A DNA stretch of 63,993 nt from Rhodobacteraceae bacterium MED-G08. Its GTDB lineage: Bacteria; Pseudomonadota; Alphaproteobacteria; Rhodobacterales; Rhodobacteraceae. The stretch is from positions 1 to 63,993 of the forward strand of contig NTKT01000013.1 in NCBI GenBank assembly GCA_002457055.1, in the 5' to 3' direction. The translations under genes were made by a program, and so were the position numbers. Positions 48,285-57,408 of this stretch are shown here, piece by piece. The notes under the pieces were generated by a model. That model did not search any database, had not been told where the DNA came from, and saw only the letters and a list, made by a program, of their open reading frames with translations. Numbering within the stretch: position 1 is the first letter of the stretch; every line of letters starts with the position of its first letter.

Positions 48285-48755
48285 TTACTGTCTTAAATCG
48301 CCAAAAAAACTCGACATAAGTCCAACTACTTCTTCTTCACATATTCCCGGATATATTTCAGGTCGATGATGCGTTTGACTGTGTGAAAAGATACGAGCAC
48401 CTTGTTCAACACCACCTGATTTTATATCACTCGCACCATAATAGAGCCGGCGAATTCGAGAAGCTGAAATTAAGGCAGCGCACATAGCACAAGGTTCCAA
48501 AGTAACATATAAATCACAACCAATTAATCTTTCATTTCCTAGAACTTGGCAAGCTTCCCGGATTACTAATACTTCAGCGTGGGCTGAGGGGTCTTTGAGT
48601 TCTCGAGTTCTGTTTCCTGACTTTGCCCAGATATCACCAGCTGGACCTAACAATACCGCACCCACTGGAACCTCTCCCGCAGATTGCGCTATTTTAGCTT
48701 GTTCTATGGCCATTTTCATAAAATTTGTGAAGCCACTACTAGTAAAAGAGTTCAA
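48285..48755 (-). CDS. tadA: tRNA-specific adenosine deaminase
   Basis: Deaminates A34 of tRNA-Arg(ACG) to inosine. The zinc site is HAEVLVIREA (His, proton-shuttling Glu; about 70-79) and EPCAMCAAL (both Cys; about 98-106). The frame gives 156 aa from a TTG at 48755, which has the strong site AGGAAGG ahead of it. An ATG at 48719, giving a more usual length but no ribosome site, is the alternative. Convergent with ileS; divergent from the pseudouridine synthase. Confidence 0.93.
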   Translation of the reverse strand: MNSFTSSGFTNFMKMAIEQAKIAQSAGEVPVGAVLLGPAGDIWAKSGNRTRELKDPSAHAEVLVIREACQVLGNERLIGCDLYVTLEPCAMCAALISASRIRRLYYGASDIKSGGVEQGARIFSHSQTHHRPEIYPGICEEEVVGLMSSFFGDLRQ

Positions 48756-48798
48756 TTGGCCCTTCCTAAATTATTAATAATAACATACACAAATTCTA

Positions 48799-49647
48799 AT
48801 GAAACACCAAGCAAACAAATGCGAGCGTATTGCTAAAATCATTGCTAGAGCTGGGCTAGCAAGCAGAAGAGAATCCGAAAAATTAATCCTAGATGGACGG
48901 GTCAAGGTGAATGGTAAGACTATAAATAGTCCTGCGCTGAATCTAACTAAAAACGACGTCATAGAAGTTGATGGTAAATTATTGTTACCACCAGAACAGA
49001 CACGTTTATGGATATATAATAAACCTGTTGGTCTCGTCTCTACCTCAAAAGATGAAAAAAATCGCCCGACTATTTTTGACAATCTGCCAAAGGAACTGCC
49101 GAGAGTAGTTTCAATCGGAAGACTGGATTTAAACTCCGAAGGACTATTGCTGCTAACAAACGATGGAGAACTAAAAAGACGTCTTGAATTACCCTCAACT
49201 GGTTGGCTGAGGCGATACCGAGTACGAGTTAAAGGTAAGTTGAAGGATAGTATGCTCGAACCATTAAGGCACGGAATTTTTGTAGAAGGCACACACTTTA
49301 AACCAATGGATGTTTCCTTTGATCGTCAAACGGGCGCAAATGCTTGGCTAAGTATTGGGCTTCGTGAGGGTAAAAACCGAGAAATCCGCAAAGCACTCGG
49401 CTTTGTGGGATTATCTGTAAATCGGTTATTGAGAATTAGCTTCGGAGATTTTGAACTTGGCACGTTAAAAAAGGGTGAAGTCCAAGAGGTTCGATTGAGT
49501 AGGGTAAAGAACTTACTAAAAGATAGAGTTGATAATTCGCAAGCAGAAAAAAGCCAGAAAAAGTATTCTGGAACAAAAAGCTTAAATGATAATAGTAACA
49601 TTTCGGGAAAACGTAACGTTAATAGAAGTGAAAGGCGAAATAAGTAA
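48799..49647 (+). CDS. RsuA/RluB-family pseudouridine synthase
   Basis: rRNA pseudouridine synthase of 282 aa. An S4 RNA-binding domain (about 8-60) is followed by the catalytic motif SIGRLDLNSEGLLLLTNDGEL (about 109-129), whose Asp is catalytic, and EGKNREIRKALGFVG (about 191-205). Length and the Lys/Ser/Asn-rich C-terminal tail (about 238-282) are nearer to RluB (23S U2605) than RsuA, but the target is not certain. Its stop overlaps the dtd start (TAATG). Confidence 0.92.
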   Translation: MKHQANKCERIAKIIARAGLASRRESEKLILDGRVKVNGKTINSPALNLTKNDVIEVDGKLLLPPEQTRLWIYNKPVGLVSTSKDEKNRPTIFDNLPKELPRVVSIGRLDLNSEGLLLLTNDGELKRRLELPSTGWLRRYRVRVKGKLKDSMLEPLRHGIFVEGTHFKPMDVSFDRQTGANAWLSIGLREGKNREIRKALGFVGLSVNRLLRISFGDFELGTLKKGEVQEVRLSRVKNLLKDRVDNSQAEKSQKKYSGTKSLNDNSNISGKRNVNRSERRNK

Positions 49648-50090
49648 TGAGGGTACTCTTACAAAGGGTTTCATCAGCAAAGGTATATGTCGATGGCAAA
49701 CTTAAGGGTAGCTGTGCTAAGGGACTCTTAATTTTTGTTTGCGCTATGAAAGGCGACGACGAGAATGTTGTAAATGCACTTACACAAAAAATTTCAAAAC
49801 TAAGGATCTTTGAGTCATCTGAAGGAAAGATGGACTTAACTCTTCATGATATCGGTGGAGAAGCGTTAGTTGTTTCACAATTTACGTTAGCTGCAGACAT
49901 TAAAAAAGGAAACCGACCTGGTTTTTCAAGTGCTGCAAACCCACAAGACGCAAACTACTTCTATGAACTTTTCATTGCGAACCTCAAACGAATAAAAATT
50001 CCAACGCAGCAAGGGGTATTTGGCGCTAGCATGAAAGTCGAATTATTGAATAACGGTCCTGCAACTTTTTGGCTCGATAGCAATAGCTGA
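49647..50090 (+). CDS. dtd: D-aminoacyl-tRNA deacylase
   Basis: Removes D-amino acids (and glycine from tRNA-Ala) from mischarged tRNA. The 147-aa protein has MRVLLQRVSSAKV at the start, the SQFTLAAD motif (about 78-85) and the Gly-cisPro loop near the end. The latter reads NNGPATFWLDS; the usual form has Val where Ala stands here, a conservative change. One-base overlap with the upstream pseudouridine synthase gene indicates a two-gene operon. Confidence 0.95.
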   Translation: MRVLLQRVSSAKVYVDGKLKGSCAKGLLIFVCAMKGDDENVVNALTQKISKLRIFESSEGKMDLTLHDIGGEALVVSQFTLAADIKKGNRPGFSSAANPQDANYFYELFIANLKRIKIPTQQGVFGASMKVELLNNGPATFWLDSNS

Positions 50091-50133
50091 TCAATTATAT
50101 TTGCTCATGTAATTTGCCACTGGCTTTGACCAC

Positions 50134-51636
50134 TTAATTTAGATCGGAAATATCAAGAGGGCTAACTGGCTTCGACAAACGACTACGGGTAATCCAATAG
50201 AGTTTTTCCTGGGCACGCGTTATTGCAACATATGCTAGCCTTTTCCAAAGTGGCAAACCTGACTCCATCCTGTTGGTCTGGGCTGCCGCGTAAATATCTG
50301 GCCCAAAAACTTGTACATTTTCCCATTGTGAGCCTTGAGCTTTATGAATAGTCACAGCAGAGCCATGCAGAAAAACAGCTCCCATAGTGGCAGCAAACGG
50401 AATGAATGGTTCATCTTCATTCGGCAGTTCAATTTTGATTATTGACGCAGCTGAAAGCCTAGGCGCATCAGACCCCACCACAAAAAGCTTTGAGAACCCC
50501 ATCTTTTTACCAGGTCCTAGATAAATAACGTTAGCACCTTTAGTTAGTCCACGAGCTTCAAGATCAATCCTTTTTTTCCTATGTTTAAGTGGTAATTCCA
50601 GTCCATCACAAATAAGCGGTTCACCTTCAAGTAATCTATCATTTGGCGCATTATATACAGTGCGAAAAGCATTTATTAACCTTATTCGAGTAGCATTCCG
50701 CCAAACCAGAACTGGGCTACGGGCCATAAGATCTACATTCACTCTTTGAGCCCAAACAACTCTATTATCTTCGTTTGCAATTTCACGTAATTGCCGTTCA
50801 AAGTCTGTAAAGTCGGTTGCAGTATCTAGTAAAAAATTTGAAAGCTTTAGAATTGGATTATCCGAAGCCTGCCTGTGAATTTGTGATAGAACTGACTTAT
50901 TCTCAGACGAAAGCTTGTCAAAAATCATCCGTCCTGATTGGTTGATTGGCGCGAGTTGAGCTGGATCGCCAAATAATATTAAGGTTGAAAAAATCTCCTT
51001 CAAATCATTTAACTGATCATCATCAAGCATTGATGACTCATCAATAAAACCAATGTCCAAGGGCTCTTCTCTCCTTTTCCAGCCACTTATAAAATCAGAG
51101 CCTTTCAGGCCCGCCGCTGCCAGCGCCCCAGGAATAGACTTATTAGATCTGTAAAAATCCCATGCGCGACTTAACGAATTCTCTGACAAACCATCCAAAA
51201 CAGGCTTTTCATCTCTTTCACCGACCAGCCACTCCACTATTCTTTCATAATCGGGATCATAAACGGGGGTATATAGTATTCGGTGAATAGTAGTTGCGGG
51301 CACACCTCTCATTCGGAGTATATTTGCCGCTTTATTTGTCGGAGCTAAAATTGAAATTGTACGCTTTTTCTTATTTTTCCTAATTTCAAAATCACCCGAT
51401 ATACTTTCTACACCGACCTCAACCATTTTTTCAGTTATATGACTTAATAACGCAGTTTTACCTGAGCCGGCACTTCCTATAAGCGCGTGTACTGATTTAG
51501 TCTTAGGAATTTGCGCTGAAATTTGACCAGTTCTTAAATTTATTCCGGCTCGCTCTAAAATAACCAAAACATTACTTAGAGCTTGGTCTTGATCAAAAGA
51601 TAGCGGGTTAAAATTCTGATGCATTTTATGCACCAT
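50134..51636 (-). CDS. RecD-like superfamily 1 DNA helicase
   Basis: SF1B-type helicase of 500 aa. Walker A is LIGSAGSGKTALL (about 52-64), motif Ia is ILAPTNKAANILR, the Walker B-type motif is GFIDESSML (about 215-223), motif III is LFGDPAQLAPIN (about 239-250), and a UvrD-C-like end has VTIHKAQGSQWENV (about 430-443) and YVAITRAQEKLYW. No RecB or RecC gene is present in the window, and the N-terminal extension of RecD2 is absent. Such stand-alone RecD-like ATPases are common in Alphaproteobacteria, with unclear roles in repair. A second ATG at 51624 is an alternative start. Confidence 0.85.
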   Translation of the reverse strand: MVHKMHQNFNPLSFDQDQALSNVLVILERAGINLRTGQISAQIPKTKSVHALIGSAGSGKTALLSHITEKMVEVGVESISGDFEIRKNKKKRTISILAPTNKAANILRMRGVPATTIHRILYTPVYDPDYERIVEWLVGERDEKPVLDGLSENSLSRAWDFYRSNKSIPGALAAAGLKGSDFISGWKRREEPLDIGFIDESSMLDDDQLNDLKEIFSTLILFGDPAQLAPINQSGRMIFDKLSSENKSVLSQIHRQASDNPILKLSNFLLDTATDFTDFERQLREIANEDNRVVWAQRVNVDLMARSPVLVWRNATRIRLINAFRTVYNAPNDRLLEGEPLICDGLELPLKHRKKRIDLEARGLTKGANVIYLGPGKKMGFSKLFVVGSDAPRLSAASIIKIELPNEDEPFIPFAATMGAVFLHGSAVTIHKAQGSQWENVQVFGPDIYAAAQTNRMESGLPLWKRLAYVAITRAQEKLYWITRSRLSKPVSPLDISDLN

Positions 51637-51754
51637 ATATAAAAGATTAATGCTTACCAGTTAAACATGATAAAAAGGTATAGTTTACCGTTATATAGTT
51701 AATTTATTAAATGCTTTTATTATTTAGAGTGGATAAAATTGTACAAAGTAGTTT

Positions 51755-51776
51755 CAAGCTGGCTTAAGCCAGCTTG
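51755..51776. terminator. Perfect 22-bp palindrome downstream of ccr
   Basis: A perfect inverted repeat, 11-bp arms beginning CAAGCTGGCTT with no loop bases, starts 7 bp beyond the ccr stop codon. On the minus strand it can form a stable hairpin but is not followed by a T-run, so an mRNA-stabilising 3' hairpin or Rho-assisted end is as likely as an intrinsic terminator. Confidence 0.6.
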
Positions 51777-51782
51777 GTTCTC

Positions 51783-53060
51783 TTATTTAATTACTTCTTC
51801 AAATGTCGATAGACCAATACGCGGGCTTTGTACTAAAACTGCCATATTTCCTGGTTTATGTTCATTTTTCATCATTTTAGTATGGGCCTGAGGAATTTGA
51901 TCCCACGGAAGCACTTCTGACATACATGGATCAAGGCGACGCTCGACCATCAGCCTATTTGCAGAAGCTGCTTGCTTTAAGTGAGCGAAGTGACTGCCCT
52001 GGATTCTCTTTTGGTGCATCCATAAATACCTCACGTCAAACGTGCAGTTATAACCGGTGGTGCCAGCACAAATCACGACCATTCCTCCTTTTTTACAGAC
52101 AAATGTTGAAACAGGAATAGTCGCTTCACCAGGATGCTCAAAAACTATATCTACATTATTACCCTTACCAGTGAAGTCCCATATTGCCTTACCAAATTTA
52201 CGAACTTCTTTGAACCATTCAGCGTACTCTGGAGTATTTACAGTGGGTAATTGACCCCAGCATTTGAAGTCATTCCGATTAATAACACCTTTTGCTCCCA
52301 GGCCGAGGACAAAGTCTCGCTTACTTTCATCAGATATTACTCCGATTGCGTTACCACCGGCCGCTTTAACTAACTGGATCGCATATGAACCAAGTCCTCC
52401 AGATGCACCCCATACCAAAACATTCTGTCCAGGCTTTAATTCATGTGGATCGTGACCGAACAGCATTCTGTAGGCTGTGGCTAGTGTCAAAGTATAGCAG
52501 GCACTTTCTTCCCAACTTAAATGTCTAGGTCGTGGTAAAAGCTGCTGAGCTTGCACGCTAGTAAATTGAGCAAAAGACCCGTCTGGAGTTTCATATCCCC
52601 AAATGCGCTGACTTGTTGAATACATAGGGTCACCACCATTACATTCTTCGTCGTCGCCATCATCTTGATTACAATGAATTACAACTTCGTCACCAACTTT
52701 CCAGTTACGCACTTTATCACCTACGGCCCAAACGATACCTGATGCATCAGAGCCAGCGATATGATACTCTGCGTTGTGACCGTCAAAAGGCGATATGGGC
52801 ACTCCCAAACCAGCCCAAACGCCATTATAATTGACGCCTGCAGCCATAACTAGCACTAATACCTCGTTACCAGATGGCAGTGGTGTATCAACAACTTCTA
52901 CTTGAAAGGCCTTTTCTGGCTCACCATGCCTTTCTCGGCGTATTGCCCATGCATACATTTGTTTTGGAACATATCCAAATGGAGGTATTTCACCTAACTC
53001 ATATAAATCTTTTTCTGGTGCATCATAGGTTGGGTATGCAACGTCAGCGTCTAAGGCCAT
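51783..53060 (-). CDS. ccrA: Crotonyl-CoA carboxylase/reductase
   Basis: Key enzyme of the ethylmalonyl-CoA pathway: NADPH-dependent reductive carboxylation of crotonyl-CoA to (2S)-ethylmalonyl-CoA. The 425-aa MDR protein has EMYAWAIRRERHGEP-type sequence near 30-45, VNYNGVWAGLG (about 78-88), a CNQDDGDDEECNGGDPM insertion (about 130-146) typical of CCR, the NADPH loop WGASGGLGSYAIQLVKAAGG (about 220-239) and MHQKRIQGSHFA near 360. The frame is open upstream to 53123, but the ATG at 53060 fits the family start (MALD..), has GGAG nearby, and lies downstream of a good -10 box. Divergent from ecm. Confidence 0.97.
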   Translation of the reverse strand: MALDADVAYPTYDAPEKDLYELGEIPPFGYVPKQMYAWAIRRERHGEPEKAFQVEVVDTPLPSGNEVLVLVMAAGVNYNGVWAGLGVPISPFDGHNAEYHIAGSDASGIVWAVGDKVRNWKVGDEVVIHCNQDDGDDEECNGGDPMYSTSQRIWGYETPDGSFAQFTSVQAQQLLPRPRHLSWEESACYTLTLATAYRMLFGHDPHELKPGQNVLVWGASGGLGSYAIQLVKAAGGNAIGVISDESKRDFVLGLGAKGVINRNDFKCWGQLPTVNTPEYAEWFKEVRKFGKAIWDFTGKGNNVDIVFEHPGEATIPVSTFVCKKGGMVVICAGTTGYNCTFDVRYLWMHQKRIQGSHFAHLKQAASANRLMVERRLDPCMSEVLPWDQIPQAHTKMMKNEHKPGNMAVLVQSPRIGLSTFEEVIK

Positions 53061-53121
53061 AATCATCTCCATATTAAATTTCTCATGATTGCCGCAATGC
53101 AGAATCATATCTGCCGCAAGC

Positions 53122-53148
53122 ATTATAATTCTCCACGAAAGATTGCAA
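53122..53148 (-). promoter_or_regulatory. Putative ccr promoter overlapping a TTGCAA element
   Basis: On the minus strand TTGCAA (53143-53148) and a perfect TATAAT (53122-53127) are separated by 15 bp, placing transcription start near 53115, about 55 nt ahead of the chosen ccr ATG. TTGCAA is also the core of the TTTGCAAA half-site bound by ScfR-family acyl-CoA regulators (PccR, RamB). Functional assignment is an inference. Confidence 0.45.
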
Positions 53149-53304
53149 CTTTTATTGTATCTAATTTGTAATTTTATTGCTTTTTCAAAATACGAACCAT
53201 ATTAAGTAGTAGCTCAGTTGAGGGTTTAAAAAAGATTTTGTTTCAATATCGATTAAAATATCCTGCTAAAAAGCGTTCAATATCTTTTGCCGCGATGCAG
53301 CGAA

Positions 53305-53333
53305 TTGACTCCGACATAATATTTCATTATCTA
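53305..53333 (+). promoter_or_regulatory. Putative ecm promoter
   Basis: TTGACT (53305-53310), a 17-nt spacer and a poor TATCTA (53328-53333) lie about 50 bp upstream of the ecm ATG. The rest of this 321-bp divergent region holds no gene and no long repeat. The -35 match is good, the -10 weak. Confidence 0.35.
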
Positions 53334-53381
53334 CCCTCCAAGTCTAAGATTATTTCGAAAAGAATACTCAAGGAGTTTTAG

Positions 53382-55349
53382 ATGTCACAAACTACAAAAG
53401 ATCGTCCGTGGCTTATTAGAACTTACGCTGGACATTCAACAGCCTTAGCATCGAACCAACTCTACAGATCAAATCTAGCCAAGGGGCAAACTGGACTTTC
53501 GGTAGCTTTCGACCTTCCAACTCAAACAGGATATGACAGTGATCATCTGCTTGCCCGCGGTGAGGTTGGAAAAGTTGGTGTACCCGTATGTCATCTTGGA
53601 GATATGAGAACCTTATTTGACCAAATCCCTTTGGATCAAATGAATACTTCGATGACCATTAATGCTACAGCTCCATGGCTTCTAGCTCTGTACATAGCGG
53701 TAGCTGAGGAACAAGGAGCTGACATCCGAAAACTACAAGGCACTGTTCAGAATGATATAATTAAAGAATACCTTAGCAGAGGAACATACATTTGCCCACC
53801 TCAAGCTTCTCTAAAGCTAATAGGTGATGTTGCAGAATACTGTTATTCAGAAATCCCAAAATGGAACCCAATGAATGTTTGTTCTTACCATTTACAAGAA
53901 GCAGGCGCCACTCCAGAACAGGAGCTTGCATTCGCATTAGCAACAGCCACCGCGGTTTTGGATGAATTGCGCCCACGTGTTTCCAAAAAGGAGTTTCCAC
54001 AGCTCGTGGGAAGAATTTCGTTTTTTGTAAATGCGGGCATTCGATTTGTGACAGAAATGTGCAAAATGCGCGCTTTCGTAGATCTATGGGATGAGATTTG
54101 CACAAAGAGATATGGTGTTTCTGACCCAAAGTATCGCCGTTTCAGATACGGCGTACAAGTGAACTCTTTAGGATTGACAGAGCAACAGCCTGAAAACAAT
54201 GTTTACCGAATTCTAATCGAGATGCTAGCTGTAACCTTGTCAAAGAAGGCTAGAGCAAGAGCTGTTCAACTGCCTGCTTGGAATGAGGCATTGGGTTTAC
54301 CACGTCCCTGGGATCAGCAGTGGTCAATGCGAATGCAACAAATTATGGCATACGAGACAGACTTACTCGAGTACGAGGATCTATTTGATAATAATCCAGC
54401 AGTTGAAGAAAAAGTTAAAATTTTAAAAGATGGTGCGCGTCACGAATTGGCAAACCTTGATAGTATGGGAGGTGCAGTTCAAGCAATCGAATACATGAAA
54501 TCAAGGCTCGTGGATTCAAATGCAGACCGGCTCAACAAAATTGAAACGAATGAAACAGTTGTTGTTGGTGTAAACAAATATACATCCACCGAAGAGTCTC
54601 CTCTTACTACAGGTGACAAGGGTATTATGATTGTTGATCCAGCAGTCGAAAATGAACAGATTGATAGACTAAATCAGTGGCGCGACGGAAGAAATGCTGA
54701 AGTAGTAGAAAAAGCACTAGCTGAGCTTAATGATGCTGCAAAGAACGGCGATAATATTATGCCTGCTTCGGTAAACGCTGCTAAAGCCGGCGTAACAACC
54801 GGGGAATGGGCTGCGATTATGCGATCAGTATATGGTGAATACCGCGGACCTACTGGCCTGTCAAAATCGAAATCAAACAAAACTGATGGCTTGGATGAAA
54901 TACGTTCGGCTGTAGACTTAGTATCTGACAAACTAGGACGAAGATTAAAGTTTCTTATGGGAAAGCCTGGTCTCGATGGGCATTCAAACGGTGCCGAACA
55001 AATTGCTTTTCGTGCCAGAGATTGTGGAATGGAAATAGAATATCAGGGAATTCGCTTAACGCCAGAGCAACTGGTTGATGCAGTTCTAGAAACACAACCA
55101 CATGTTATTGGGCTATCTATTCTATCTGGAAGCCACATACCGTTAGTAAAAGAAACATTAGAAAGGCTGTCAAAAGCGAATTTGAACCATATTCCATTGG
55201 TAGTTGGAGGAATAATCCCTGACGAAGACGCCACTGCACTTAAAGCAATGGGCGTGTCTAAAGTTTACACTCCAAAAGACTTTGAGCTAAATTCTATAAT
55301 GATTGATATAGTGGAGCTCGCAGATCCCCAACGAGTAGCAGCTGAATAA
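53382..55349 (+). CDS. ecm: Ethylmalonyl-CoA mutase (B12-dependent)
   Basis: Adenosylcobalamin mutase of the MeaA branch, turning (2R)-ethylmalonyl-CoA into (2S)-methylsuccinyl-CoA. The 655-aa protein begins close to the barrel (DRPWLIRTYAGHSTALASNQLY near 7-28), has NDIIKEYLSRGTYICPP (about 125-141), and a C-terminal B12 domain with GLDGHSNGAEQ (about 529-539). Compared with the methylmalonyl-CoA mutase at 12.2 kb it lacks the long N-terminal arm and has MeaA-type substitutions. AAGGAG ribosome site. Being divergent from ccr, it is almost certainly the ethylmalonyl enzyme, not a methylmalonyl- or isobutyryl-CoA mutase. Confidence 0.95.
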   Translation: MSQTTKDRPWLIRTYAGHSTALASNQLYRSNLAKGQTGLSVAFDLPTQTGYDSDHLLARGEVGKVGVPVCHLGDMRTLFDQIPLDQMNTSMTINATAPWLLALYIAVAEEQGADIRKLQGTVQNDIIKEYLSRGTYICPPQASLKLIGDVAEYCYSEIPKWNPMNVCSYHLQEAGATPEQELAFALATATAVLDELRPRVSKKEFPQLVGRISFFVNAGIRFVTEMCKMRAFVDLWDEICTKRYGVSDPKYRRFRYGVQVNSLGLTEQQPENNVYRILIEMLAVTLSKKARARAVQLPAWNEALGLPRPWDQQWSMRMQQIMAYETDLLEYEDLFDNNPAVEEKVKILKDGARHELANLDSMGGAVQAIEYMKSRLVDSNADRLNKIETNETVVVGVNKYTSTEESPLTTGDKGIMIVDPAVENEQIDRLNQWRDGRNAEVVEKALAELNDAAKNGDNIMPASVNAAKAGVTTGEWAAIMRSVYGEYRGPTGLSKSKSNKTDGLDEIRSAVDLVSDKLGRRLKFLMGKPGLDGHSNGAEQIAFRARDCGMEIEYQGIRLTPEQLVDAVLETQPHVIGLSILSGSHIPLVKETLERLSKANLNHIPLVVGGIIPDEDATALKAMGVSKVYTPKDFELNSIMIDIVELADPQRVAAE

Positions 55350-55438
55350 CTTTGCCATTGCAGAGACCTTCTCAAAAAAGCTTGGATGTTTATTCTGGTG
55401 TATGATAGATAAAATACTTCAGAAAAACAGGCCAAACG

Positions 55439-55885
55439 ATGACTAAAAGTTTCAATATTAGACCACTAGAAGAGCAAGACAGGGATCAATGGCAGTTTAT
55501 CTGGGGAGAATATTTGAGGTTTTACGAAACGAAACTGCCACTGGAAATATACTCTGAAACCTTCTCTCGACTAATCAATAGAGATAACAAAAATCAATGC
55601 TGTTTAGTTGCTTACAGTGGAGATAAGCTACACGGGCTAATACATTATATTTTTCATGCTCACAACTGGCGGACGGAAGATGTATGCTATTTGCAAGACT
55701 TATTCACGCTGAAAGAAATGCGGCGTCATGGTGTTGCAAAAGCTTTAATTCAATCTGTCTACGAGGCGGCCGATGAAAATGGAACTTCGTCGGTCTACTG
55801 GATGACGCAAGAATTTAATCATGATGCACGGAAATTATACGATCAAATTGCATCTTTAACCCCATTCGTAAAATACCAAAGGTAA
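55439..55885 (+). CDS. GNAT N-acetyltransferase
   Basis: Acetyltransferase of 148 aa with an N-terminal FNIRPLEEQDRDQW, a central LQDLFTLKEMRRHGVAKALIQSVYEAA (about 92-118; acetyl-CoA loop RRHGVAKAL) and a C-terminal YWMTQEFNHDARKLYDQIA. The pattern is similar to bacterial GNATs that acetylate small amines; no substrate can be named. Its stop lies 3 bp before deoD, so the two are probably co-transcribed, though no functional link is evident. Confidence 0.88.
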   Translation: MTKSFNIRPLEEQDRDQWQFIWGEYLRFYETKLPLEIYSETFSRLINRDNKNQCCLVAYSGDKLHGLIHYIFHAHNWRTEDVCYLQDLFTLKEMRRHGVAKALIQSVYEAADENGTSSVYWMTQEFNHDARKLYDQIASLTPFVKYQR

Positions 55886-55888
55886 ATA

Positions 55889-56599
55889 ATGACTACTCAC
55901 ATTGGAGCTAAAAATGATGAAATCGCCGAAACGGTTCTTTTACCGGGAGATCCAATGCGAGCAAAATGGGTGGCAGAAAACTTTCTGACGTCTCCTCGTC
56001 TCGTAAACCAGGTTCGAGGAATGTTTGGCTACACAGGATCTTTCAATGGAAACCGCGTTACTATACAGGGCAGTGGTATGGGAATGCCTTCCCTTTCAAT
56101 TTATGCGAATGAACTCATAAGGGATTATGATGTAAAAACTTTAATTAGAATTGGTTCATGCGGCGGAATGCAGCCAAATATAAATATTCGCGATATAGTC
56201 ATTGCACAAACTACCAGTTACATATCAACGCCTTCTTCTACTATAATGAAAGAAGTAAGCTTTTCTCCATGTGCAGATTTTGAACTTCTGCATAAAGCTT
56301 ATAATTTTGCAAAGAGTAAAGGCATTAAAACCCACGTTGGAAATATTTATTCTTCAGACACTTTCTATGACGAAAGACCAGATCTTAATGAGCAAATGGT
56401 CAGACATGGTATTATGGCTGTAGAGATGGAGGCGGCTGAACTATATACTTTAGCTGCGCGTTTTAATAGAAAAGCGCTTGCAATCTTAACTGTATCTGAT
56501 CATCTTCAGACGGGAGAGGCCCTGCCATCTGATGAACGAGAAAAGACATTTGCTCAAATGATCGATGTGGCTCTGGCAGCAGCGTTTCCAGCCAAATAA
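55889..56599 (+). CDS. deoD: Purine nucleoside phosphorylase (DeoD type)
   Basis: Hexameric high-specificity-range PNP of 236 aa, splitting purine (deoxy)nucleosides to base and (deoxy)ribose-1-phosphate. The N terminus [28 protein letters not shown] (about 3-30), RIGSCGGMQ (about 87-95), and the nucleoside-binding [15 protein letters not shown] (about 178-192) followed by [11 protein letters not shown] are DeoD. It would feed guanine to the deaminase at 27.8 kb. Convergent with sdhB. Confidence 0.95.
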   Translation: MTTHIGAKNDEIAETVLLPGDPMRAKWVAENFLTSPRLVNQVRGMFGYTGSFNGNRVTIQGSGMGMPSLSIYANELIRDYDVKTLIRIGSCGGMQPNINIRDIVIAQTTSYISTPSSTIMKEVSFSPCADFELLHKAYNFAKSKGIKTHVGNIYSSDTFYDERPDLNEQMVRHGIMAVEMEAAELYTLAARFNRKALAILTVSDHLQTGEALPSDEREKTFAQMIDVALAAAFPAK

Positions 56600-56618
56600 A
56601 ACGTCATAAAAGTTTTCG

Positions 56619-57398
56619 CTAAAAACTTCTCTCTACCATCATTTTTTTTACCTCAGCTATTGCTTTGGCAGGATTAAGTCCCTTTGGACATGTATTTGTG
56701 CAATTCATTATTGTATGACAGCGATATAGTTTAAACGGGTCTTCAAGCTCACCCAGGCGTTCGCCGGTCGCCTCATCTCTGCTGTCAATAATCCAACGAT
56801 AAGCGTGAAGCAAAGCAGCAGGACCTAGGTACTTATCACTATTCCACCAATAAGATGGACATGAGGTCGAACACGATGCACACATTACGCATTCGTATAG
56901 GCCATCCAATTTCTTCCTATCTTCGATAGACTGTTTCCACTCCTTTGCCGGCCTGTTGGATTTGGTCTCTAACCATGGCATTATCGAGGCATGTTGGGCA
57001 TAAAAATGAGTTAGATCAGGAATAAGGTCTTTAATCACAGGCATATGAGGTAGAGGGTAAATATTTATATCCCCTTTTATGTCGTCAATTCCATGAATGC
57101 ATGCCAAAGTATTAATACCATCTATACTCATAGCACATGATCCACAAATCCCTTCACGACAAGATCTACGGAACGTAAGGGTCGGGTCTATCTCTGTTTT
57201 AATTTTTATTAAAGCATCCAAAATCATTGGACCACAGTTATCAATATCTACGAAGTAAGTATCTAAGCTAGGGTTTTTTGTATCATCTGGCGACCAACGA
57301 TAAATGTTAAAGACGCGTAAATTGTTAGCTCCTTCAGGCTTTGGCCAAGTTTTGCCCTTCTTTATTCTACTATTCTTTGGAAGTGTTAGTTGTACCAT
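56619..57398 (-). CDS. sdhB: Succinate dehydrogenase iron-sulfur subunit
   Basis: 259-aa electron-transfer subunit of complex II. It carries the [2Fe-2S] motif CREGICGSC with a later Cys (about 60-81), the [4Fe-4S] motif [12 protein letters not shown] (about 157-168) and the [3Fe-4S] motif [14 protein letters not shown] (about 212-225). Ten bases separate it from sdhA. Last gene of sdhCDAB, convergent with deoD. Confidence 0.98.
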   Translation of the reverse strand: MVQLTLPKNSRIKKGKTWPKPEGANNLRVFNIYRWSPDDTKNPSLDTYFVDIDNCGPMILDALIKIKTEIDPTLTFRRSCREGICGSCAMSIDGINTLACIHGIDDIKGDINIYPLPHMPVIKDLIPDLTHFYAQHASIMPWLETKSNRPAKEWKQSIEDRKKLDGLYECVMCASCSTSCPSYWWNSDKYLGPAALLHAYRWIIDSRDEATGERLGELEDPFKLYRCHTIMNCTNTCPKGLNPAKAIAEVKKMMVERSF

Positions 57399-57408
57399 GC
57401 CATAACCT

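Noticed and set aside
53061..53123. Longer ccr start at 53123
   Set aside because: The extra 21 residues are absent from known CCR proteins, and the first codon would lie in the likely -10 box; the ATG at 53060 has a good ribosome site.
53382..55349. Second methylmalonyl-CoA mutase or isobutyryl-CoA mutase
   Set aside because: MeaA-type length and motifs and divergence from ccr favour ethylmalonyl-CoA mutase.
56610..56628. Bidirectional terminator between deoD and sdhB
   Set aside because: AAGTTTT/AAAACTT can pair, but the stem is short and purely AT-rich and runs into the sdhB coding end; not strong enough to list.
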